From: DASXKD01 sp963703605
Lineage (GTDB): Bacteria > Actinomycetota > Actinomycetes > Streptosporangiales > Streptosporangiaceae
Reading direction: 5' to 3'
Assembly: GCA_963703605.1 (NCBI GenBank)
Contig: CAVPFC010000040.1
Location: 1-64,000, forward strand
Length of the DNA stretch: 64,000 nt
Both the position numbers and the translations under genes were made by a program. Positions 16,663-25,284 of the stretch are shown here, in pieces. Under the pieces are notes generated by a model, which saw nothing but the letters and a program-made list of their open reading frames with translations, ran no database searches and had not been told where the DNA came from. Each line of letters starts with the position of its first letter. The stretch's first letter is position 1.

Positions 16663-17716
16663 CAGCCCGCCCCAAGCCGGCCCTGCCGCCCCGCGCCCTG
16701 CCGCCCCGCGCCCTGCCGGCCCGCGCCCTGCCGCCGCGCCCTGCCGACCCGCGCCGGACCGCGCCACCCGCGCGGCCTGCCGCGCGGCCGCGAACGCGAT
16801 CGTCATCACGACCGCCCCGCCCACGTCGATCGCCCCGGCGTGGAACAGGTTCCGCGGTCCCGCGCCGCCGTCGACGATCCAGGCGCAGCACCCGGCGAGG
16901 AACACGGCCATGACGCCGCACGCCGCGTAACCCAGCCGGGTCTCGAAGTCCAGGACCCGCGGCGAGAGCTCGGTCCGGCGTACCAGCGCGGCCGCCCCGC
17001 CGGCCAGGCCGGCCAGCGCCAGCGGGCTCAGCGCCATCCAGGCCAGCTCGCCTGTCGAAAAGCGAGCCAGCGCCGCGGGATGAGCCCAGTAGGCCGAGAC
17101 CGAACAGCGTCGACGCCCACGAGAACGCCGCCACCCCGCCGGGCACCAGGCCCTGCCGGGCCCAGGGATGCCCGCCGGTGCCCGGCCAGCCGTTCCCGAA
17201 GTGCCTGCCGCCGACGAACATGATCACCGCGCAGGCGACAACGAGCACCGCCGGACCGGCCAGGCCCGCAGCACGGATGCGCACGACGCTCCACAGCACC
17301 GGCGCCGCGGCGGCCAGCGCCAGGGCCAGGAAGGCCAGCATGGCCGCTGACATCAGCACCATGGCCACGGTCGTGGCCGCAGCGTCCGGCGCGGACCACT
17401 GCCAGCCGATCGTGAGCTGCGACCACATCGCCGCGCCGAACCCCAGGAACACCGCCGCGCAGCAGCCGAACGCCACCAGGCTCACGCGCACCTGATCACC
17501 GGCCTCGAGCGTGCACCCGCAGAGCCCCGCGGCCGCGAACCTGGCCACGATCCCTCCCCGCGCCACGTCCAAGGTCCGGGTCCGTGACCGCGGCCGCTCG
17601 CAGATGTCGGCGATCAGCAACTCGGCGAACTCCTCGCCGTACCGCGACCGCCAGGCCTTCGGATACCACCGGAGCAGCCGGGCCGCCTGGTCAGCCGCCA
17701 AAGCAGGCGCACTCAC
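16663..17716 (-). pseudogene. Multi-pass membrane protein downstream of PadR, frameshifted
   Basis: The N-terminal part (GTG 17716) reads LLRWYPKAWRSRYGEEFAEL, a motif typical of membrane proteins paired with PadR, then hydrophobic helices up to FSWASTLF near 17110. There an extra base shifts the frame: the other frame continues SVSAYWAHPAALARFSTGEL and the helices LALAGLAGGAAAL, LGYAACGVMAVFLAGCCAWI and AVVMTIAFAAARQA. It then runs without a stop through a Gly/Ala/Arg repeat into the Tat hydrolase. One indel near 17110 would restore it. The start overlaps the PadR stop (GTGA). It may be a genuine mutation or a sequencing error. Confidence 0.65.
16681..16752. repeat. 15-bp tandem repeat inside coding linker
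   Basis: The element CCCTGCCGC-CCCGCG recurs at 16681, 16696, 16711 and 16726, then at 16739 (13 bp later). In the minus coding frame it gives Gly/Arg/Ala text (GRGPAGRGAAGRGAAG). It sits exactly where the membrane protein and the hydrolase are joined in frame. Slippage here may have removed the stop codon of the upstream gene. Confidence 0.6.
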
Positions 17717-18057
17717 GTGAGCCCCCAGCCGCTGGCCAGGCGCCGCAACCCCAGGTCCGCGACCCGGCGCTGCGCGTCGAGGTGCGCCCGCAGCGCCCGC
17801 GCCCCGACCGCCGTGAGCCGGTACGGACGCCGCCGGTCATGGCTTTCGACGGGCTCGATCAGCCCCTGTCCCTGGAGGCGGGCGAGCGCCTCGTACAGCG
17901 TCCCCGGCGCCAGCCGCACGCCCGCGAAGGACTCGATGTCCTTGGTCAGCGCGTAACCGTGCTTGGCTCCGTCGGCCAGGCTGGCCAGGATGAGCGTCGC
18001 CGGGCCCGCATACCTCCCGAACCCGTCCAACCCGTCAGAACTTCTCTCCCCGGGCAC
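17713..18057 (-). CDS. PadR-family transcriptional regulator
   Basis: The 114-residue PadR protein has the winged-helix pattern LILASLADGAKHGYALTKDI, then RLAPGTLYEALARLQGQGLI and DRRRPYRLTAVGARALRAHL. PadR repressors respond to phenolics or drugs and commonly precede a membrane protein gene, as here (GTGA overlap with the next start). The C-terminal helix is short (RVADLGLRRLASGWGL), fitting subfamily 1-like dimers. It probably autoregulates the operon. It starts at GTG 18057. Confidence 0.9.
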   Translation of the reverse strand: MPGERSSDGLDGFGRYAGPATLILASLADGAKHGYALTKDIESFAGVRLAPGTLYEALARLQGQGLIEPVESHDRRRPYRLTAVGARALRAHLDAQRRVADLGLRRLASGWGLT

Positions 18058-18174
18058 AGGCGCCAGTCTATATCGGCCGACGATCTATCGGCAACCGATA
18101 CAGCAAACCCGGGCGCTAACCCGGCCCGACCCCGTGCGGAACCGCGCATCCCGGTCTCCCGCGGTCCCAGGACC

Positions 18175-20535
18175 CTAGTTCGTCCACTTCCAGTCGCGGA
18201 TCTCCGGCGCGTCCTGGCCTTCCAGCCGGGTGTAGGCCCGCGCCGAGATCCGGTTGTCCACCATCAGCTGCCTGACGTGCCCCGCCGAGTCGGACAGCCC
18301 CGGCACCCGGTCGATGACGTCCATCACCAGGTGGAACCGGTCCAGGTCGTTCAACATCACCATGTCGAACGGCGTGGTCGTCGTGCCCTCCTCCTTGTAC
18401 CCGCGCACGTGGAGGTTGTCGTGCCCGTGCCGCCGGTAGGTCAGCCGGTGGATGAGCATCGGGTACCCGTGGTAGGCGAAGATCACCGGCCGGTCCACCG
18501 TGAACAGCGCGTCGAACTCGGCGTCCGACATCCCGTGCGGATGCTCCGACGGAGGCTGCAGCCGCATCAGGTCCACCACGTTCACCATCCGCACCTTCAG
18601 CGACGGAAGGTGCGTGCGCAGCAGCGACACCGCGGCCAGCGTCTCGATCGTCGGGACGTCCCCGCAGCACGCCATCACGACATCCGGCGAGCCGGACATG
18701 TCCGACGACGCCCAGTCCCAGATCCCCGCGCCCCGCGTGCAGTGGACGATCGCGTCGTCCATGGACAGCCAGTTCGCGTGCTGCTGCTTGTCCGCCACGA
18801 TGACGTTGACGTACTGCCGCGAGCGCAGGCAGTGGTCCGCCACCGACAGCAGGCAGTTCGCGTCCGGCGGCAGGTAGACCCGGATGACCGACGGCTTCTT
18901 GTTCATCACGACGTCGATGAAGCCGGGATCCTGGTGCGAGAACCCGTTGTGGTCCTGCCGCCAGACCACCGAGGAGAGCAGGTAGTTCAGCGAGGCCACC
19001 GGGCGCCGCCACGGGATGTCGCGGGTCACCTCCAGCCACTTGGCGTGCTGGTTGAACATCGCGTCGACGATGTGGATGAACGCCTCGTAGCAGTTGAACA
19101 GCCCGTGCCTGCCGGTCAGCAGGTAGCCCTCCAGCCACCCCTCGCACATGTGCTCCGACAGCACCTCGACGACGCGGCCGGAAGGCGCGAGATGGTTGTC
19201 CCCGGGCACGATCGTGCCCTCGAAGACCTTGTTCGTCACCTCGTAGACGTCGGTGAGCCGGTTGGACTCGGTCTCGTCCGGCCCGAACAGCCTGAAGTTC
19301 GACGGGTTATCCCTGATCACGTCCCGCAGCCAGCCGCCGAGCACCCGGGTGGCCTCGGACTCGCTCGCCCCCGGCTTGTCGACCGCCACCGCGTAATCGC
19401 GGAAGTCGGGCAGCCGCAGGTCGCGCAGCAGCAGCCCCCCGTTGGCGTGCGGGTTCGAGCCCATCCGCCGCTCACCGCTCGGCGCCAGCGCGGCCAGTTC
19501 CGGCACCAGCGTGCCCGAGCCGTCGAACAGCTCCTCCGGCCGGTAGGACCGCATCCAGGCCTCGAGCATCGCCAGGTGCTCGGGATTGGTCCGGGCCGCA
19601 TCGAGCGGCACCTGGTGCGCCCGCCACGTCCCCTCCACCGGCAGCCCGTCGACCACCTTCGGCCCGGTCCACCCCTTGGGCGTCTTCAGCACGATGGCCG
19701 GCCAGGCCGGCCGCGTCACGTCACCGCGAGCCCGCGCCCGCTCCTGGATCTCGCGGATCTCGGCGATCACCGCGTCCATGGTCGCCGCGAGCTGCTGGTG
19801 CACCAGCTTGGGATCGTCGCCCTCGACGGTGTGCACCGAGTACCCGTAGCCGCGCAGCAGCCACTCAAGCTCGGAGTGCGGGATCCTGGCCAGCACGGTG
19901 GGATTGGCGATCTTGTACCCGTTCAGGTGCAGGATGGGCAGCACCGCGCCGTCCGTGGCCGGGTTGAGGAACTTGTTCGCGTGCCAGCTCCCGGCCAGCG
20001 GCCCCGTCTCGGCCTCCCCGTCGCCGATCACGCAGGCCACGATGAGGTCCGGGTTGTCGAACGCCGCGCCGTAGGCGTGCCCGAGGGAGTAGCCGAGCTC
20101 GCCGCCCTCGTTGATCGACCCGGGCGTCTCCGGCGCCGCGTGCGACGGGATGCCGCCGGGGAAGGAGAACTGCTTGAACAAGGCGGCCATGCCCGCGGTG
20201 TCCCGGGTAATCGCCGGGTACAGCTCGGTGTAGGTCCCCTCCAGGTAGGTGTTGGCCACCATGCCGGGCCCGCCGTGCCCCGGCCCGCAGACGTAGATGA
20301 CGTTCAGGTCCTGGCTCTTGATCACCCGGTTGAGGTGCGCGTAGACCAGGTTCAGCCCCGGCGTGGTGCCCCAGTGCCCGAGCAGCCGCGGCTTGACCTG
20401 CTCCGGCCGCAGCGGCTCGCTCAGCAGCGGGTTGCCCAGCAGGTAGATCTGCCCCACCGACAGGTAGTTCGCCGCCCGCCACCAGGCGTCCAGCGCCTCG
20501 AACTCGCCGTCGTCCCGCTGCTCCGTCACTGTCAT
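18175..20535 (-). CDS. xfp: Phosphoketolase (xylulose-5-phosphate/fructose-6-phosphate)
   Basis: The 786-residue product is a thiamine-diphosphate phosphoketolase that splits xylulose-5-P (or fructose-6-P) with phosphate to acetyl-P and a triose- or tetrose-P. Signatures are AANYLSVGQIYL near residue 22, GHWGTTPGLNLVYAHLNR, YVCGPGHGGPGMVAN (TPP region), SLGHAYGAAFDNPDLIVAC, then GDGEAETGPLAGSWH (Mg/TPP motif), and SHQDPGFIDVVMNKK with YLPPDANCLL in the second half. The length is typical. It lies 150 bp downstream of the MBL-rhodanese gene on the same strand. No acetate kinase or phosphotransacetylase gene is in the window. Confidence 0.97.
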   Translation of the reverse strand: MTVTEQRDDGEFEALDAWWRAANYLSVGQIYLLGNPLLSEPLRPEQVKPRLLGHWGTTPGLNLVYAHLNRVIKSQDLNVIYVCGPGHGGPGMVANTYLEGTYTELYPAITRDTAGMAALFKQFSFPGGIPSHAAPETPGSINEGGELGYSLGHAYGAAFDNPDLIVACVIGDGEAETGPLAGSWHANKFLNPATDGAVLPILHLNGYKIANPTVLARIPHSELEWLLRGYGYSVHTVEGDDPKLVHQQLAATMDAVIAEIREIQERARARGDVTRPAWPAIVLKTPKGWTGPKVVDGLPVEGTWRAHQVPLDAARTNPEHLAMLEAWMRSYRPEELFDGSGTLVPELAALAPSGERRMGSNPHANGGLLLRDLRLPDFRDYAVAVDKPGASESEATRVLGGWLRDVIRDNPSNFRLFGPDETESNRLTDVYEVTNKVFEGTIVPGDNHLAPSGRVVEVLSEHMCEGWLEGYLLTGRHGLFNCYEAFIHIVDAMFNQHAKWLEVTRDIPWRRPVASLNYLLSSVVWRQDHNGFSHQDPGFIDVVMNKKPSVIRVYLPPDANCLLSVADHCLRSRQYVNVIVADKQQHANWLSMDDAIVHCTRGAGIWDWASSDMSGSPDVVMACCGDVPTIETLAAVSLLRTHLPSLKVRMVNVVDLMRLQPPSEHPHGMSDAEFDALFTVDRPVIFAYHGYPMLIHRLTYRRHGHDNLHVRGYKEEGTTTTPFDMVMLNDLDRFHLVMDVIDRVPGLSDSAGHVRQLMVDNRISARAYTRLEGQDAPEIRDWKWTN

Positions 20536-20688
20536 TTAAAACCCCTTTTTTCCGAACGGACCGGCTGCGTGCCCTCGGATCCCGGCTCCGCTCCCAGGCT
20601 ATTTCGCGAGGGCCCGCACGGGGCAGGTGGCCGGCCAAGCGTTAACGTCCGCGACACCTCGCCGCAACCTGCGACTAGCCGGGGCCCG

Positions 20689-22044
20689 TTACGGGACAAC
20701 GGGCAGCCCGGCCCGCGCGGCCATCTCCCAGTTGTCGTCGACGTGGACGACCTGCCGCCCCGCCCGGTGCAGGATCGACGCGCCGATCGCGGCGCGGAAG
20801 CCGCTCGCGCAGTGCACCCAGACCTCGCCGTCCGGCACCTCGTCGGCCCGCTGCTCGACCTCCCAGAACGGGATGTGCACCGCGCGCGGCAGATGCCCCT
20901 CCTGCCACTCATCCGGACGCCGGACGTCCAGGACCACCTGCCCGGCCCGGCCCCATTCGGCGGCCAGCCCGCCGAAGTCAGTGACCCGGTAGCTGGACAG
21001 CTTCCCGTCGGGAGCCAGCGCCTCGACCGGCCCGGCGGCCGCGCTCGCGATCTCGTCGATGCCGATCCGCGTCAGCTGCAGCTGCGCCTCGGCCACCTGG
21101 TCCGGGCGGTCGCCGATCAGGGTGAGCGCGGTGCCCCACGGGATGGTCCAGCCGAGGTAGGTGCTGAACGCGTCGCCGAGCTCGAAGGAGATCGTCCCGG
21201 TGACGTGCGTGCGCGCGAAGGCCCGACGCTCGCGCAGGTCCACGACCCATTCTCCGGCGTCGATGCGCCGCCGCAGCTCGGCCGGGTCGGCCGGCGCGGG
21301 CCGCTCCAGGCCTGCGGCGCGCGGACCGCGCCGGTTCGCCGGCCCCATGTGCGCGTAGTACCGCGGGTAGGCGTTCAGCCCCGCGATGAGCTCCTTGACG
21401 AACGCGCCCTCGTCGCCGCGCAGCGCCACGTTGACGCGCCGCTCGGCCCCGATGGTGGACGACGTGCCCGACGTCGGCGTGGCCGAGCAGAAGCTGCCGA
21501 ACCCGTGCGTCGGGTAGACCGCCACCTCGTCGGGCAGCTCCGCCGCCAGCCGGTTGACCGACCGGTACTGGGCCCGGGTCAGCTGCTCGGTCTGCTGCGG
21601 GCTGACCAGGTCGGTGCGGCCGACCGCGCCGTACAGCATGGATCCGCCGGTGAACACCGCGACCGGTCCCTGCCCGCCCTCGCTCAGCACGTAGGACAGG
21701 TGCCCTGGCGTGTGCCCCGGGGTGTGCACGACCGTCACGGTCAGGGATCCCGCGGTGATCTGGTCGTTGTCCCGGACGGCCATCCGCTCGAAGCCGACCT
21801 CCTCCGAAGCCGCGACCACGTACGCCGCGCCGGTCTCGCCGGCCAGGGCCAGGCCCCCGGTCACGTAGTCGTTGTGGATGTGGGTCTCAAGCACGTGCGT
21901 GATCCGCACGTCCCGCGCCTGCGCGACGGCCAGCACCCGGTCGATGTCACGCTGCGGGTCGACGACGACCGCTGTGGTCCCGTCGTGGACCAGGTAGCTG
22001 CGATCACCCAGCGCAGGAGTCTCAACGGTCACGATCTCCGGCAT
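20689..22044 (-). CDS. MBL-fold metallohydrolase with two rhodanese domains
   Basis: The 451-residue protein has an ETHE1-like metallo-beta-lactamase domain (ETHIHNDYVTGG metal motif, HTPGHTPGHLSYVL, FTGGSMLYGAVGRTDL, YPTHGFGSFC) followed by two rhodanese modules (about 260-345 and 365-450). The second has the catalytic loop CASGFRAA; the first has TLIGDRPDQ with no cysteine and is presumably inactive. Such fusions act on glutathione- or mycothiol-persulfides and transfer sulfane sulfur. ATG 22044 follows GGGAGGGG; in-frame ATG 22086 lies in a duplicated copy of the initiation region. A low-molecular-weight-thiol link fits the next gene. Confidence 0.9.
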   Translation of the reverse strand: MPEIVTVETPALGDRSYLVHDGTTAVVVDPQRDIDRVLAVAQARDVRITHVLETHIHNDYVTGGLALAGETGAAYVVAASEEVGFERMAVRDNDQITAGSLTVTVVHTPGHTPGHLSYVLSEGGQGPVAVFTGGSMLYGAVGRTDLVSPQQTEQLTRAQYRSVNRLAAELPDEVAVYPTHGFGSFCSATPTSGTSSTIGAERRVNVALRGDEGAFVKELIAGLNAYPRYYAHMGPANRRGPRAAGLERPAPADPAELRRRIDAGEWVVDLRERRAFARTHVTGTISFELGDAFSTYLGWTIPWGTALTLIGDRPDQVAEAQLQLTRIGIDEIASAAAGPVEALAPDGKLSSYRVTDFGGLAAEWGRAGQVVLDVRRPDEWQEGHLPRAVHIPFWEVEQRADEVPDGEVWVHCASGFRAAIGASILHRAGRQVVHVDDNWEMAARAGLPVVP

Positions 22045-22072
22045 CCGATGCCCCTCCCTTCGTCCGGCGTGC

Positions 22073-22145
22073 CTCAGTCCAGGCATCCGATACCCTCCTC
22101 AGTCCAGGCATCCGATACCCCTCCTCAACCCTCCTCAGTCCAGGC
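22073..22145. repeat. 25-bp duplication carrying stop codon, SD and start codon
   Basis: The unit CTCAGTCCAGGC plus ATCCGATACC plus CTC occurs at 22073-22097 and 22098-22122, and its first 12 bases recur at 22134. On the minus strand each copy contains a Shine-Dalgarno-like GAGGG, then ATG, then CTGGACTGA, which is the end of the upstream ligase gene. The junction between ligase and MBL gene has therefore been copied in tandem, creating extra potential start sites; ATG 22086 is in frame with the MBL gene, ATG 22111 is not. Confidence 0.75.
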
Positions 22146-23256
22146 CAAGGGTCGCGATGAGCAGGCGAGCGGCCGCCCCACCCGTCTCGATCGCCACCTC
22201 GAGCGCGCCCGGCACGTCCAGGTCGGCCGCCAGCCGCCGGCGGATCTCGCCTGCATCGCCCCGGCTCGTCCCGTCCGTGCGTCCGGCCGCTCGGTACAGG
22301 TCCTCCAGCCGGGCCGCGGCCGCCTCGAGGGACGCGCCGCTGTAGTCCCAGCCCTGCGCCCAGGGCCGGTCCAGGATCATCAGCCGGATCGCCCCCGGCG
22401 TGTGGTGCTCCAGCAGATCGCCCACCAGCACCAGGTTGCCGGCCGACTTGGCCATCTTGACCCCGCCCACCGTCACCACGCCGACGTGCATCCAGGCCCG
22501 CGCGTAGGGCCGGACCCCGGTGAACGCCTCGGCCATGGCGGCGTGGTAGGCGTGGTGCGGGAACCGCAGATCGGCGCCGCCCGCGTGCACGTCCACCCCG
22601 ACCCCGAACGCCGACAGGGCCATGGCCACGCATTCCGCGTGCCACCCCGGCCGTCCCGCTCCCCAGGGTGAATCCCAGGCCGGATGCCCGGCCTCCGCCC
22701 CCTGCCACACCGCGGTATCCAGCGGATCGTCCTTCGCCGGATCGTCCGGGCGCCCTGCGTACTCGGCGGACAGCCGCAGCGCCTCGCCCCGGTCCAGCCC
22801 CGCGGCCGCCGCCTGGCCCCGGAAGTACACGCTGCCGCCGCGCTCGTAGGCCGTGCCCGTCGCCATCAGCCCCGACGCCAGCCTGATGACGTGCTCGATG
22901 TAGCGGTGCGCGCGCGGCTCGTGCCGGACCGGCCGCACGTTGAGCAGGCCGAGGTCGTGCTCGAAGTGGTACTGCTGAATGGCCGCGAAGCTGTCGTAAG
23001 GCGTGCTGGCCCGGAACGCCGCGGCGTCCAACACGTCGTCGACGTCGGTGACGTTCCGGCAGACCTCCGGCTCGACCTTCAGCATCCGCAGCACCCGGAC
23101 CAGCGCGTCGACCCAGACAAACGTCGCCGCGTGCCCCAGATGCGTGACGTCATACGGCGTGATCCCGCACACGTACATCCGCGCGCTGTCCAGCATGGGC
23201 ACCCCGCGCCCCCCGAGCACAGGCACCACCAGCCCAGTCCCCGACCTGATGAACAT
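22135..23256 (-). CDS. MshC/CysS-like class I cysteine ligase
   Basis: The 373-residue protein is a class I cysteine-activating enzyme. MYVCGITPYDVTHLGHA carries the zinc Cys and the HxGH motif; CRNVTDVDDVLDAAA, GRPGWHAECVAMAL (zinc Cys), DVHAGGADLRFPHHAYHAA (zinc His) and KMAKSAGN (KMSKS-type) follow. ITPYD.THLGHA is typical of MshC, which joins cysteine to glucosaminyl-inositol in mycothiol synthesis. The length is shorter than CysRS (about 460) and MshC (about 410), and the C-terminal anticodon region is minimal. A paralog rather than the primary MshC is possible. Its 3' end is tandemly duplicated. Confidence 0.82.
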   Translation of the reverse strand: MFIRSGTGLVVPVLGGRGVPMLDSARMYVCGITPYDVTHLGHAATFVWVDALVRVLRMLKVEPEVCRNVTDVDDVLDAAAFRASTPYDSFAAIQQYHFEHDLGLLNVRPVRHEPRAHRYIEHVIRLASGLMATGTAYERGGSVYFRGQAAAAGLDRGEALRLSAEYAGRPDDPAKDDPLDTAVWQGAEAGHPAWDSPWGAGRPGWHAECVAMALSAFGVGVDVHAGGADLRFPHHAYHAAMAEAFTGVRPYARAWMHVGVVTVGGVKMAKSAGNLVLVGDLLEHHTPGAIRLMILDRPWAQGWDYSGASLEAAAARLEDLYRAAGRTDGTSRGDAGEIRRRLAADLDVPGALEVAIETGGAAARLLIATLGLD

Positions 23257-23336
23257 CGCTCATATTCTCAGTGTCCGCGAAAACCCCAGCCACCGCGCCC
23301 CTTACCAGGATCCCCCGATCAGCCCGAAGGCTGACC

Positions 23337-24203
23337 CTAAGGCGAGGGAACGGTGACGATGGGGCCGTGCGCGTGACTGAGCACGGCGTGCATGACCGAG
23401 CCCGCGCCATGGTGCGCCGCGTGCCGGCCCAGGACCACCATGTCGGTGCGCGCGGACAGGCCGACCAGCGCCCGCCCCGGGTGGCCGTGCACGACGTCCT
23501 GGCTGACTGACACGTCCGGGTACTTGGCGCGCCATTCGTTCAGCAGTTCCTCCATCGCCGCGGTCGCCTTCTCCTCCACCACGTGGACGCCGGGCCTCGC
23601 GAACAGCTGGCCGGCCCGCGAGATGTCGGATTCCGGCACGTCCCAGGCGTGGATGGCGACCACGCTGGCCTTGCGCAGGGCGGCCTCCTCGAACGCGAAG
23701 GTGAGCGAGGCGGCGGCGTGCTCCAGGTGGCCGATGCCCACGCCGACCTGCCGGTGCGCGGCCTCGGCCGCCTCGCGGACGACGACGACCGGGCTGGACG
23801 CGTGGGTGGCCGCGTACCGGCTGACCGACCCGAGCACCAGCGCCGCGAACGCCCCTTCGCCGCGGGAGCCCACGACCACCATCAGCGCGCCGTTTGCGGC
23901 CTCGACGACCGCGTCGGCCGGTGACCCTTCCACCTCGTCGGTGTCGATCAGCAGGTCGGGGGCCGCCTTCGCGGCCCGCTCGGCCGCCACCGCCAGGGCC
24001 CGGCCGGCGTTGGTGCGGATGACGTCGGACACGGTGTCGTAGCTGTACTCGCCCTCGTTCCCGATCATCCGGGGCAGCAGCGCCGCGGCCGCGATGATCC
24101 GCAGCGGGGCACCGCGCAGCACGGCCTCCCGCGCAGCCCAGGTGACCGCGCGCAGCGATTCCTCAGAGCCGTCCGTCGCGGCCACGATGGGCATGGCTGG
24201 CAT
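23337..24203 (-). CDS. Universal stress protein, two UspA domains
   Basis: The 288-residue protein has two tandem UspA domains (about 5-145 and 150-288). The first has an ATP-binding-type loop VVVGSRGEGAFAALVLGSVS, fitting G-2x-G-9x-G(S/T). The second has VVLGRHAAHHGAGSVMHAVL, where the first glycines are replaced. Tandem USPs are frequent in actinobacteria and are often induced by hypoxia or dormancy. It is divergent from a single-domain USP gene 260 bp away and next to the MshC-like gene. Confidence 0.93.
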   Translation of the reverse strand: MPAMPIVAATDGSEESLRAVTWAAREAVLRGAPLRIIAAAALLPRMIGNEGEYSYDTVSDVIRTNAGRALAVAAERAAKAAPDLLIDTDEVEGSPADAVVEAANGALMVVVGSRGEGAFAALVLGSVSRYAATHASSPVVVVREAAEAAHRQVGVGIGHLEHAAASLTFAFEEAALRKASVVAIHAWDVPESDISRAGQLFARPGVHVVEEKATAAMEELLNEWRAKYPDVSVSQDVVHGHPGRALVGLSARTDMVVLGRHAAHHGAGSVMHAVLSHAHGPIVTVPSP

Positions 24204-24405
24204 GCTCGTCCTCCTAGGTCCACGGTGTTCCGCAAGGCAGCGTTTGCCTCATCGTCATCATCGTGGTGCGCCCGCTAGCCCGGCAAGGCCGGGTGGTGCC
24301 ACTATGTCCATTCGGCAGAAAAATCTGCTCGCCAGCGTCCAGGTCCCGGGCCAGCAGCCCGGATGACCTGTTGCTGCGGGCCCTGAATGCCTAGCATCGG
24401 TGGTG

Positions 24406-24443
24406 GAGGTACCGAGGCAGCTTTCTGAGGTACCGCGGCAGCT
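24406..24443. repeat. 21-bp-spaced direct repeat upstream of usp
   Basis: GAGGTACCG-(A/C)-GGCAGCT occurs at 24406-24422 and 24427-24443, two turns of helix apart, just before the start of the single-domain USP gene. Two in-phase sites suggest binding of a dimeric activator, or a duplicated leader element. Confidence 0.45.
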
Positions 24444-24463
24444 AAAGCAGAAGGAGAAATGAG

Positions 24464-24901
24464 ATGTCTGGAATCCTTGTCGGTGTGGACGGTTCCGGTC
24501 ATTCGCAGCGGGCCCTGGAGTGGGCCGCCAGGGAGGCGGCGGCCCATCACACGTCGCTGACCGTGCTCGCCGTGCACCAGGCCGTGGCGGACATCTGGGG
24601 GGGCAAACTGAATTACCCGGAAGACACATCCCTGACCGACAAGGTCCGGGAGGCGGCCCAGGCCGAAACCGACGAGGTTCTGGCCCGCCTCGGCGACTCC
24701 CGTCCGGAGTCGGTCACGGTCAAGGCGGTTCACGGCTACCCGGCGGAAGAGGTCATCAAGGCGGGCGCTGACGCCGACATGATCGTCCTGGGCGGGCAGG
24801 GCTCGGGCGGGTGGACGCGTCAGCTGATCGGATCGACCGCGACCAAGGTAGCCCACCACGCCACCGCTCCGGTCCTCATCGTCCCCCCGATGAGCAGCTG
24901 A
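24464..24901 (+). CDS. Universal stress protein, single UspA domain
   Basis: The 145-residue protein has the full UspA pattern: MSGILVGVDGSGHSQRALEW, AAREAAAHHTSLTVLAVHQ and the nucleotide loop MIVLGGQGSGGWTRQLIGST (G-2x-G-9x-GS), ending APVLIVPP. Binding of ATP is likely. GGAGAAATGAG precedes ATG 24464. A direct repeat stands upstream. It is divergent from the two-domain USP gene. Together with phosphoketolase this fits a stress or low-oxygen metabolic cluster, which is an inference from gene content. Confidence 0.93.
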   Translation: MSGILVGVDGSGHSQRALEWAAREAAAHHTSLTVLAVHQAVADIWGGKLNYPEDTSLTDKVREAAQAETDEVLARLGDSRPESVTVKAVHGYPAEEVIKAGADADMIVLGGQGSGGWTRQLIGSTATKVAHHATAPVLIVPPMSS

Positions 24902-24988
24902 CGACCGCGAGGACGCCAGTCGTCACGGCGGCCGCAGAGGCTGCTGAGCTTCTGCGGCCGCTGGTCCTTTACCGGCCAGAATGCGGAC

Positions 24989-25246
24989 TCAGGTGTGGCT
25001 GGCGCGCGGATGCCGCAGCCGCCACCAGCGCCGCGCGGGCCGGCTGAGGGTCGCGACCGACGATCCGCGGAACTCATCGCCAGGCTCCAGGGCCTGAGCC
25101 ATCGGCGGGCGCATCGGCGGGCGGGGTCGCCGGGGCTCGCGGACTCCCGCAAGTCCCGGTCCGCCCCGGTGCGGCACGAACGGCAGCCGGTACCACAGCC
25201 GTGTCAGCCACCATCGCAGGTCGAACCGAAGACGACGCGATATCAC
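24989..25246 (-). CDS. Possible small basic Trp-rich protein
   Basis: From GTG 25246 the minus strand encodes 85 residues: VISRRLRFDLRWWLTRLWY, RLPFVPHRGGPGLAGVREP, RRPRPPMRPPMAQALEPGDE and a Trp/Arg-rich tail. Codon use and the segment LWYRLPFVPHRG look like an authentic actinobacterial small protein. A CATATACGCT that could be a -10 lies a few bases upstream, suggesting a leaderless message divergent from the C45 peptidase. No family name is recognised. The alternative is a long non-coding intergenic stretch. Confidence 0.45.
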   Translation of the reverse strand: MISRRLRFDLRWWLTRLWYRLPFVPHRGGPGLAGVREPRRPRPPMRPPMAQALEPGDEFRGSSVATLSRPARRWWRLRHPRASHT

Positions 25247-25284
25247 TCGACTAGCGTATATGACTAGTGACCCGAGGGGCAGAG

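Noticed and set aside
17584..22671. A 1695-codon open frame on the plus strand
   Set aside because: It is antisense to PadR, phosphoketolase, MBL-rhodanese and the cysteine ligase, and has Arg/Pro/Val/His-rich text typical of the shadow frame of high-GC genes.
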